Shown piece after piece: positions 1 through 8,900 of a DNA stretch of 64,000 nt. The notes beneath the pieces were generated by a model. The model was not told where the DNA came from. It was given only the letters and a program-made list of their open reading frames with translations, and did not search any database. Each line of letters begins with the position of its first letter. Within the stretch, counting starts at the first letter, position 1. The translations under genes were made by a program, and so were the position numbers. The stretch is from positions 62,001 through 126,000 of the forward strand of contig NZ_SRSO01000009.1 of assembly GCF_004791695.1 (NCBI RefSeq). Reading direction: 5' to 3'. This DNA comes from Flavivirga rizhaonensis (lineage in GTDB: Bacteria; Bacteroidota; Bacteroidia; Flavobacteriales; Flavobacteriaceae).

Positions 1-1
1 T

Positions 2-94
2 GAAGCAGATACCGATGATGATTTTGGGGAGTTTGAAGATGGTATTGATGTTGATGATTACAATAATTTAGATTTTGATGAGAACTGGAATTAA
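2..94 (+). CDS. 3' end of an unidentified gene (acidic C-terminal tail)
   Basis: Only the last 30 codons lie in the window, ending at TAA 92-94. The tail is extremely acidic (runs such as DTDDDFGEFEDGIDVDDY) and ends in DENWN. Such Asp/Glu-rich tails occur on many flavobacterial proteins, so the family cannot be told from this piece. It converges on the minus-strand gene that ends at 101, only 6 bases away. Confidence 0.6.
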   Translation, partial: EADTDDDFGEFEDGIDVDDYNNLDFDENWN

Positions 95-100
95 TTAATA

Positions 101-1195
101 TCAATCTTCATCATAAGATCTTAAATTCTCTAATTTTACATTTTGATAATTACGCGTTATAAATTCTAACGAGTACTTTAATATTTCCCCCATATTTTTA
201 CTACGCTTAAAATTAACATCATGCGTATAATTAAAGATTGTAGTTTTCAATAAGTTTATATTATCTTCTTTTGAAATAACGTCATGCTGCATACAATCTA
301 ACAATTTATTTATCCTTGCAGTAAAACTCTTCAATCGTTTTACTAAAATAGAGCGCTCTTCTGTTTTGTATTGATCTATAGATAATTTCTGTATACTCTC
401 AGAAACTAGTTCTACCATTTTTAAATTTTCTTTAAAAAACTGAGGTCTGTAAATATTAAACTTACCTTCATAAGACTGTTGATCAAAATCAATAGCCCTA
501 ATTTTATAAACCACATGGTCAAAATCATGAGTAGGTACAATAACATAATTATAAGATCGCATATCTCCTAACAACCTAATCATGCAACGTTCATTAAACT
601 TTACAAACTCCTTTGCTATTTGAGCCTTTTCAGATTTACTACACTTAGGTAACATATTTTTTATAAACTCATCACCAGGGATACCAGATATATGTTCTTC
701 AATAAGTGTGTTTTTATAAACCAAAAAGTTAAGGTTATGAGGAGATAACATATGTTCTAGTTCCAAACCATAAATACGAGACGCATCGGTCGTTTTTATA
801 TAAAAATAAGTAAAGTTGTCATTTAAAATATTTCTAATCTTTACTCTAAAAGGTTTAGAATTTCCGAATGTACAGAAATCAATAGCATCAACATTTAAAA
901 AAGGGAGTACGTCCTCATTACCATCAGAATGCAAAATAGTATACACCTTTTTTAATGAGGAGTCTATTTCTTCTCTTTCAAATTCATTATAATAAACTCG
1001 AATCCAAAGTGTATCGTTATCATCCTTATCGTAGACTACAATAGAACCTTGAAAACGCAATAAATCATCATAAAAAATAGGTATTTTAGTATTCCTATCA
1101 TATCTGGTTAAATAATCATGTAATTTAGGAATTACAGGATACGATGGTTTTCTTTTAGATATCTTTAAATCTTGCATAATTGAATAATTATTCAA
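101..1195 (-). CDS. Conserved unknown protein with kinase-fold-like motifs
   Basis: A 364-aa protein with no signal peptide or membrane segment, so probably cytoplasmic. I do not recognise a named family. Around residues 195-235 the order LGDMRSYNYVIV then RAIDFDQ resembles the catalytic loop (D....N) and the DFG-type metal-binding Asp of protein-kinase-like or aminoglycoside-phosphotransferase-like folds. An upstream segment, LIEEHISGIPGDEF, could be the hinge region. No clear glycine-rich loop is visible. The C-terminal third is basic and helical. The gene is monocistronic, convergent with the gene at its left and divergent from the ABC pair. The kinase assignment is inference only. Confidence 0.7.
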   Translation of the reverse strand: MNNYSIMQDLKISKRKPSYPVIPKLHDYLTRYDRNTKIPIFYDDLLRFQGSIVVYDKDDNDTLWIRVYYNEFEREEIDSSLKKVYTILHSDGNEDVLPFLNVDAIDFCTFGNSKPFRVKIRNILNDNFTYFYIKTTDASRIYGLELEHMLSPHNLNFLVYKNTLIEEHISGIPGDEFIKNMLPKCSKSEKAQIAKEFVKFNERCMIRLLGDMRSYNYVIVPTHDFDHVVYKIRAIDFDQQSYEGKFNIYRPQFFKENLKMVELVSESIQKLSIDQYKTEERSILVKRLKSFTARINKLLDCMQHDVISKEDNINLLKTTIFNYTHDVNFKRSKNMGEILKYSLEFITRNYQNVKLENLRSYDED

Positions 1196-1303
1196 ATTTA
1201 AAACTTTTATTTAACAAGCCTGTAACAAAATAACCCGACTATCGTCATACTTTATAATAAATAACCAATGCCATTTTTTAAAAGGCAGTAAAAATTTAAC
1301 AAC

Positions 1304-2200
1304 TTGGAGTCTATACTTACAATTAACAATCTCACTAAAAAATTTGGGTATTTAACAGCAGTAAAAGATTTATCATTCACCATAAACAAAGGCAACGTTT
1401 ATGGTATTTTAGGGCCTAACGGAAGTGGAAAATCCACAACTTTGGGTATCGTTTTAAATGTTGTAAATAAAACACAGGGCGATTTTCATTGGTTTGATGG
1501 AAATATATCAACCCATAATGCTCTTAAAAAAGTGGGAGCCATTATAGAACGTCCAAATTTTTATCCGTACATGACAGCAACTCAAAATTTAAGGCTCGTT
1601 TGTAAAATTAAGGGGGTTGATTATAGCAAAATTGAAGAAAAATTAGAAGTGGTGGGACTTCTAGAACGAAAAGACAGTAAGTTTAGAACGTATTCGTTAG
1701 GAATGAAACAACGTTTAGCTATCGCATCTGCACTTCTAAACGATCCTGAAATTCTTATTCTAGATGAACCAACAAATGGACTAGACCCCCAGGGGATTCA
1801 CCAAATTAGAGAAATCATAAAACAAATTGCTGCAAAAGGCACGACCATACTTTTGGCATCGCATCTATTGGATGAAGTCGAAAAGGTCTGCTCCCATGTT
1901 GTTGTTCTCCGTAAAGGTGTTAAACTATACTCTGGTCGGGTAGATGAAATGATCTCTAGCCATGGTTTTTTCGAATTAAAAACAAATAAACAGAACGAGT
2001 TAATAACCTTACTAGAAAACAATACGTCATTTAAAAATATTAAAGTGGAAGATGATTTAATAACAGCCTTTTTAAACACGCCTATGGAATCTGAAGATTT
2101 TAATAAACACTTATTCGAAAAAGGTATTATACTCACACATCTTGTACAACGTAAAGAAAGTTTAGAAGAACAATTTTTACAATTAACAGACAACAACTAA
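1304..2200 (+). CDS. ABC transporter ATP-binding protein (ABC-2 type export system)
   Basis: A 298-aa ATPase subunit that would power the membrane protein encoded 19 bases downstream. Walker A (GPNGSGKS) is at residues 37-44, the signature YSLGMKQR near 130, Walker B ending ILDEP near 151, and an H-loop in LLASHLLDE. The C-terminal ~80 residues are the regulatory extension usual in CcmA/BcrA-type ATPases. The start is TTG at 1304; no in-frame ATG precedes Walker A, and MESILTINNLTKKFG is the usual N-terminus. The substrate is unknown; homologues export antibiotics, lipids or peptides or take part in gliding or copper systems. Confidence 0.9.
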   Translation: MESILTINNLTKKFGYLTAVKDLSFTINKGNVYGILGPNGSGKSTTLGIVLNVVNKTQGDFHWFDGNISTHNALKKVGAIIERPNFYPYMTATQNLRLVCKIKGVDYSKIEEKLEVVGLLERKDSKFRTYSLGMKQRLAIASALLNDPEILILDEPTNGLDPQGIHQIREIIKQIAAKGTTILLASHLLDEVEKVCSHVVVLRKGVKLYSGRVDEMISSHGFFELKTNKQNELITLLENNTSFKNIKVEDDLITAFLNTPMESEDFNKHLFEKGIILTHLVQRKESLEEQFLQLTDNN

Positions 2201-2219
2201 AACAACCAAAATACAGCAC

Positions 2220-3044
2220 ATGTTACGACTTTTAAATTTAGAATTACAAAAACTACTTCTTAATAGAACAAGTAAAATACTCATATTTATTTCATTTGTT
2301 TTACCATTTTTTGTTATCCTTTTATCATCCCTAAAAATTAATGTATTTGGTTTTTTTACTTTAGAATTAGGTGAGTTAGGCATTTTTAATTTTCCTATAA
2401 TTTGGCATTTAACCACTTTTTTTGCGTCTCAATTTAAGTTCTTTTTTGCTATTGTCGTAGTAAGTATGATTGGCAATGAATACAGTAATAAGACCATAAA
2501 ACAAAACCTTATTGATGGCTTAAGTAAGAAAGAATTTATCCTTTCAAAATTTTACACGATTGTTTTCTTTTCTTTGGTTTCAACCATACTCATAAGTTTA
2601 ATTTCTCTTTGTATCGGACTTTATTATTCAAGTTATACAGAAGCTTCTATAATTTTTAGAGAAACCGAGTTTTTATTAGCCTATTTTGTAAAACTAATTG
2701 GTTTCTTTAGTTTGTGTTTATTTTTTGGAATGCTTGTAAAACGATCTGCTTTTGCTTTAGCATTTCTTTTTATCCTTTACATTTTAGAGTGGATACTATT
2801 CGGACTAATGGCTTGGAAATTAGACACTAGTTTAGCTGAAAAAATACAAAACTTCTTTCCTTTAAAATCAATGTATAAACTAATTGATCAACCGTTTCAA
2901 AGAATTGCAATGACTAAATTTCCAGATAAGGTTGATTTATCATATGACTATGGAGCGCACTGGTATGAAATAGCCATTGTTATAGGTTGGACAGCTCTAT
3001 TCATCTTTTTATCGTATAGATTATTAAAAACGCGCGATTTATAA
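2220..3044 (+). CDS. ABC-2 type transporter permease
   Basis: A 274-aa integral membrane protein with about six hydrophobic segments: near residues 18-38, 58-80, 108-132, 155-175, 180-200 and 245-265. It has the typical short cytoplasmic motif NKTIKQNLIDGLSKKEFILSK between the second and third segments. It is the partner of the ATPase just upstream (19-base gap, same strand), and together they form a minimal two-gene exporter. It ends in KTRDL, as many BcrB/NatB-like permeases do. Substrate unknown. Confidence 0.88.
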   Translation: MLRLLNLELQKLLLNRTSKILIFISFVLPFFVILLSSLKINVFGFFTLELGELGIFNFPIIWHLTTFFASQFKFFFAIVVVSMIGNEYSNKTIKQNLIDGLSKKEFILSKFYTIVFFSLVSTILISLISLCIGLYYSSYTEASIIFRETEFLLAYFVKLIGFFSLCLFFGMLVKRSAFALAFLFILYILEWILFGLMAWKLDTSLAEKIQNFFPLKSMYKLIDQPFQRIAMTKFPDKVDLSYDYGAHWYEIAIVIGWTALFIFLSYRLLKTRDL

Positions 3045-3052
3045 TATCTTTG
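3045..3052 (+). promoter_or_regulatory. Bacteroidetes -7 promoter box for the secreted protein at 3072
   Basis: TATCTTTG is an exact match to TAnnTTTG, 19 bases before the ATG at 3072. No clear TTTG -33 box is visible. The box overlaps the alternative TTG start at 3054, which supports ATG 3072 as the true start. Confidence 0.55.
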
Positions 3053-3071
3053 GTTGCTTTGCTACTCTAAG

Positions 3072-5840
3072 ATGAAAAAAATTATCATATTCGGAATACT
3101 TTGTTTTAGTCTATATTCCTATACTCAAAATGAAGCTTCAAACTGGTATTTCGGCGCCAATGCTGGTATTCGTTTTAATCCTAATGGAAGCATTACAGAG
3201 CTTACAGATGGTCAATTAAATACAGATGAAGGCTGTACTACAATTTCTGATGTTGATGGTAATTTATTATTTTATACAGATGGTATAACTGTATGGGACA
3301 GATCCCATAACCCTATGCCTAATGCAAATGGCCTTACAGGAAATGGCTTATATGGAGATCCTTCAAGCACGCAATCGGCAATCGTAATCCCTAAACCTAA
3401 AGACCCAAATATATATTATATTTTTACAGCAGACACCTCTTTAAACGGTGATCCAGATCGTGGATTTCACTATTCTGAAGTGGATATGAGGTTAAATGGA
3501 ACATTTGGAGACGTTACATCAAAAAACATTAATTTATTACCCAATAGTACCGAAAAAATTAGCGCTGTTGTAAAAGATTGCAATACACAAGCTCTTTGGG
3601 TAATTACGCTCTCTTCTTTAAATGGAAACCCTGCTGATTTTACTTTTGATACATTTCATGCTTATGAAGTCACTGATACAGGCATAAATACAACACCCGT
3701 TTCTTCTACTTTTAGTGGCCTCACTATATTTGATCAAAGAGGTTACTTAAAATTATCTCCAGATGGCACCAAACTGGCATGTGCAAATTCAATTGACGGT
3801 TTATTTCTTTATGATTTTGATGTTAATACGGGTATTGTTAGTAATCAAAAACAAATAAATATCAATTTTTCCCGTCCAGGAAAAAGTCAGTCCCCTTATG
3901 GTGTCGAGTTCTCTCAAAACAATAATATTTTATATGTCTCAACATATTACAATCCTGAAACAAATGAAGAATTAATAGACCCAACAGAACAATACGGAGC
4001 ACTATTACAATACGATTTAGCTGCTACAGATATAAATGCCACTGAGGTAGTACTAGACAGCAGACAAACATATAGAGGAAGCCTACAACTAGGTCCAGAT
4101 GGTAGAATTTATAGGGCCATGAGCATTACCTACCCCCAAGGCTCTCCATTTTTATCTGTTATAAATAATCCTAATGTTTTGGGGCCCTCGTGTGATTACA
4201 AGCATAATGAAATTAGTTTAAGTCGTAACTCAAGGCAAGGTTTACCACCATTTATAACATCCTTCTTTGCTCAAAAAATAGATATTATAGGCAATAATTC
4301 CACATCTACAAGATTACAGTTATGTGAAGGAGACTCCTATACATTAAAAGCTGATAATATTCCAGGAGCCATTTACTCATGGTCTTTAAATGGGACGCCT
4401 TTATCAGAAACAGATTATTATTTAGAGCTTTCACCTTCTGGGCTATATGCATCAGGATTATATAAGGTATTTATTGACTTAAATACAGGTAAATGCGATG
4501 ATACATTTGAAGGTATCGCAACTGTTAGTTTCAATCCAAACCCTATAGCATACGATGCCGTACTTACGCAATGTGATGAAGATGGTGTTTTAGGAGGGTT
4601 AACAAGATTTGATCTAACTCAGGCTAATAACGATTTAACAGGAGGAATTCCTGAATTGGCTACTAGATTTTTTACTGATAGTGGTAGAACATCTGAAGTT
4701 CCAAATAGTAGTGATTATACTTTCAATGCAGATACTCCAGAACCTATTTATGTTGAAGTTTATAATACAAATACAAACTGTTACGATACTTCTGTATTAA
4801 CTTTAAATTTAAGTACTACATATTTAGCTCCATATAGTTATAGTGACTGCGATGAATTGGAGTCTGAAGATGGTATTAATACATTTCATTTAGATGATAT
4901 TGCTACCGACATTCAAACTATTAATAGCTTTACACATCCAATAATTTTTCACGAAACCTTTGTAGATGCGCTTTTAGAAGAAAATAATATAGAAGAGCCA
5001 TCTTATACTAATAATGATAGTCCTTACAATCAAACAATTTATGCACGTATAGAAAACAACAATGCATGCTTTGGTATCTTGGAAGTAACACTTATTGTTA
5101 ATGAATTACCGGATATAGATACTGAGGATTTAACTTATTATTACTGCCTAAACGAATTACCTCAAACCATTTCAATTAACGCACTTATTTCAAACAGCCT
5201 TCAAAGCGATTATACATACAGCTGGTCTACAGGCGAAACCTCCTATAACATTCAAGTAAATGAAACTAAAGACTATACAGTAACAGTCACAAATAATAGC
5301 GGTTGTTCTAAAAAAAGAACTATTATTGTTCAACCTTCAAACGTCGCAACCATCCAAGAAATTAATGTCGTTGATGCTTCGCAAAATAATACGATTACCG
5401 TAATTGCCACTGGTGAAGGTGCATATGAGTATAGATTGATTGATGAAAATAACACGGTCGTATTTCCTTATCAGGAAAGTCATGTTTTTGAAAATGTTTC
5501 TCCTGGTATTTATACCGTAACGGTCAATGATGTAAAAAATGATTGCGGGCCGCCAACTAATGACAAAGCATATGTGATTGGTTTTCCAAAGTTTTTTACA
5601 CCTAATAATGACGGTAAGCACGATACCTGGCAGATATATGGTGTTTCAAATATGTTTCAGCCAAACACTAAAATTCGTATTTTTAACAGATATGGCAAGT
5701 TAATAAAACAAATAACCCCTACAGGAGAGGGCTGGGACGGTACCATTAATGGCCAGAAGCTTCCTGTTGATGATTATTGGTTTGATATTGAACTACAAGA
5801 TGGAAGAGTCTTTAAAAATCATTTTACCTTAAAATACTAA
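3072..5840 (+). CDS. Secreted T9SS type-B sorting domain protein with beta-propeller
   Basis: A 922-aa protein from ATG 3072 (an upstream TTG at 3054 is less likely). Residues 1-18 are a signal peptide ending ...YSYTQ. Residues ~20-400 look like a WD40-like beta-propeller (DVDGNLLFYTDGITVWD and SPDGTKLACANS motifs). Two to three Ig/adhesin-like repeats with CDEDG / FDLTQANNDL signatures follow. The last ~80 residues (FTPNNDGKHDTWQI... RIFNRYGKLIKQ ...GWDGT...DDYWF...) are the gliding-motility-associated C-terminal domain that directs export through the type IX system and attachment to the cell surface. It is the first of three tandem proteins with this tail. Binding partner unknown. Confidence 0.9.
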   Translation: MKKIIIFGILCFSLYSYTQNEASNWYFGANAGIRFNPNGSITELTDGQLNTDEGCTTISDVDGNLLFYTDGITVWDRSHNPMPNANGLTGNGLYGDPSSTQSAIVIPKPKDPNIYYIFTADTSLNGDPDRGFHYSEVDMRLNGTFGDVTSKNINLLPNSTEKISAVVKDCNTQALWVITLSSLNGNPADFTFDTFHAYEVTDTGINTTPVSSTFSGLTIFDQRGYLKLSPDGTKLACANSIDGLFLYDFDVNTGIVSNQKQININFSRPGKSQSPYGVEFSQNNNILYVSTYYNPETNEELIDPTEQYGALLQYDLAATDINATEVVLDSRQTYRGSLQLGPDGRIYRAMSITYPQGSPFLSVINNPNVLGPSCDYKHNEISLSRNSRQGLPPFITSFFAQKIDIIGNNSTSTRLQLCEGDSYTLKADNIPGAIYSWSLNGTPLSETDYYLELSPSGLYASGLYKVFIDLNTGKCDDTFEGIATVSFNPNPIAYDAVLTQCDEDGVLGGLTRFDLTQANNDLTGGIPELATRFFTDSGRTSEVPNSSDYTFNADTPEPIYVEVYNTNTNCYDTSVLTLNLSTTYLAPYSYSDCDELESEDGINTFHLDDIATDIQTINSFTHPIIFHETFVDALLEENNIEEPSYTNNDSPYNQTIYARIENNNACFGILEVTLIVNELPDIDTEDLTYYYCLNELPQTISINALISNSLQSDYTYSWSTGETSYNIQVNETKDYTVTVTNNSGCSKKRTIIVQPSNVATIQEINVVDASQNNTITVIATGEGAYEYRLIDENNTVVFPYQESHVFENVSPGIYTVTVNDVKNDCGPPTNDKAYVIGFPKFFTPNNDGKHDTWQIYGVSNMFQPNTKIRIFNRYGKLIKQITPTGEGWDGTINGQKLPVDDYWFDIELQDGRVFKNHFTLKY

Positions 5841-5983
5841 AAAAGACCTTAAAACTAATTAAAATGCATTTCATTGTGTTTTTTTGTCTTTCACTTAAAA
5901 AACATCTACTTTCCGACCATAATTAACCCCGATTTAGATAAATATTTTTCTTGGTGGAATCAAAAAAAGAAAGCCTACAAGCT

Positions 5984-8900
5984 ATGAGATCCATTTACTA
6001 CATCTTGCTTATCATTATTTGCGGTAATAACCTTGTGTTTTCGCAACAAATATCTGTAGACAGCAGTGTTGGTTTACAACAACTTATAGAAGATAATTTG
6101 ATAGATGGTTGTGTAGATATTTCTAATATAACCTCATCGGTTAACGGTAATGCACATGGTTTACCTAGTTATGGCTATTTTGAACGTGCAAGCTCTAATT
6201 TCCCTTTTGAAAATGGTATTATACTTTCAACTGGTAGTGCTGAATCTGCCGGAAATGGTTTAATTACACCACCACTTAGCGAGAGTTCTACAACTTGGGG
6301 TACAGATCCAGATTTAGAAACCGCTTTAGGTATTACCAACACGCTTAATGCGACGTCTATAGAATTTGATATCGTATCCATATCCAATCAAATTCAATTT
6401 AACTATTTATTTGCTTCAGAGGATTACGATGGTATTAATCCTTGTTTACCAATTTCTGATAGCTTTGTTTTTCTTATTAGAGAATCCACAAGTACTGGTC
6501 CTTATCAAAATATTGCCTTAGTACCTGGTACTTCAGACCCTATTAATACAAACAACATACGTCCAAATTTATTGCCAGCTTGTTCACCTCAAAACGAACA
6601 ATATTTTGAGGGATATAATATAGGTGACACAAATTATATTGGGCGTAGCAATGTGCTTACAGCTTCTACAACAATTACTCCTAATGTTCAATATCATATA
6701 AAAATAATTATTGCAGACCAAAACGATGGTACTTTTGACTCTGCTGTTTTCATTGAAGGCGATAGTTTTACAATTTTAGACTTAGGTTACGATATAGAAA
6801 CGTGTGCCAGTGCAACACTTTTAGATGCAGATATAGCAAATCCATTAGCTACTTACGCTTGGTATTTAGATAACAACTTAATAGCTGGCGTTAATGCCCC
6901 TACATATAATGCGATAGTAAGCGGTACTTATAGAGTTGTTGTTACTGTAGATTTAAATGGTACGAGTTGTCCTGAAGAAGATGAAATAAATGTCATATTA
7001 AATTCAGAAGAACCTATTACCCCTATTAGTGATTATGAATTATGTGATGATGCAAGTGGTGATGGTACCGAAATATTTGATCTTTCGACAAGAGCCTCTG
7101 ATTTAGCAGCTAATATTTCTTCCATTTTTTCCAATTACACCTTTTCCTATCATTATTCTGAGGCAGAAGCAAGAGCTAATATCAATGAAATTACTGCCCC
7201 CATCTCAAATACAATCAGTCCACAACCAATTTATGTTAGAATTGATGATTCAGATAGTAATTGTTTTGCTTACACCTCTTTTAACCTCGTAGTAAATGAG
7301 CTTCCAAATATAAATACACCTTCTGATGTAGATGTTTGTGATACCGATGATTCTCCAGATGGTATTACGATAATAGAAGTTAGCGATTTAACCCAAAGAG
7401 ATGATGAAATAACCAATAGCCAAAGTAATCTTATAGTATCTTATCATCGTAGCTCTGCAGATGCAGATACAGGTGATAACCCCATAACATCACCAATTGC
7501 GAATACAAATGCTACAGAAGTCATTTATGTTAGAGTCATGAATTCATTAACAGGGTGTGTCAGTACGACTACATTATCGGTTAATATTACAATAAGTCCA
7601 ATAGTAAACAGAGATACCCAATATTTAGATGCCTGTGACAGAGACATGGACGGTACTGCTAATTTTAACTTAGAAAGTGTTCTTAGTGATATAATAGGCG
7701 GATTAGGAGGCGTAACCCCTACATTTCATGAAAGTCTTGATGATGCTAATGCTGGTGTCAATCCTATTGCAAATACAACAAATTATCAAAATATAAACCT
7801 TGAACAACAAACTATTTATGTAAGGATACAAGATGATACAACTGGTTGTGCCTCTATTGTTCCTCTAGAAATTCATACGAACTTACTAATAACTGGTACA
7901 GATTTAGGGGATTTTGCTTTATGTGATACAAATGATATAGAAGGAGATACTCTTGAGTTTAATTTAACTACCCTGGAATCTTTTATCTCTAACGATTTAC
8001 CAAACCCCGTGACGGTTACCTTTTACGAAACCGAGCCAGATAGAGATGGTAATGCAAACCCTATTACTAAAGGCGTACCATATGAGGCTACAAGCCCTAC
8101 AACATTATATCTTACTTTGAATGATGGTAATTGTACAGAAATAGGCGATATAACCCTTCTAGTAAACCCCATATTACAATTTAATCCAGCAAACCCAATC
8201 CCGTATTGTGATACAGACGATGATGGTATCGTTACCATAGATTTACATTCATTAGATAATCTTGTAACTAATGATAACACAAATTTTTCAGTCACTTATT
8301 TTCCTAGTTTTACTGATGCAGATACTAATAACATAACCAATCAATTACCCGATTTTTACACCAATACAAATCCGATAGAAGACATTTACGCTAGAATCGC
8401 AAATAATGATAGTGGATGTGCCACAACTAATTTTTTTCAGATTCAGGTTTTTTCAGCACCACCAGCGAATACCCCTTTACCAATTATTTTATGTGATACT
8501 TCAGACGGTAATCCAAATGGTATAGTCACTATAAACTTAAATGATATTATAAATGATGTCGTTACAGATCCAACTAATCTTGAAATAGACTTCTTTACAA
8601 CGTTTGCAGATGCTGACTCTACAACACCAACTAATGCACTTTCCGACTCAGAAAGAATAGCGTACGAAGCAAACTCTCAAATTATTTACATAAGAGTAGA
8701 AAACACGTTAACATCTACTGACTGTTATAATATAGTAGAACAAGAAATTATTGTAAATACAGAGCCCGTTATACCAACGATTACTCCTTTTCAAATTTGT
8801 CAAACAGGAGGCGGTAATACAGCTGACTTCTTATTAGTTGATAAGGATATTGAAATTTTAGATGGACAAACAGGTAAAGCCGTTTTTTATTTTGTAAATG

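Noticed and set aside
1798-2196. Minus-strand ORF across the ABC ATPase gene
   Set aside because: It is a shadow of the strongly supported plus-strand gene, with a low-complexity composition.
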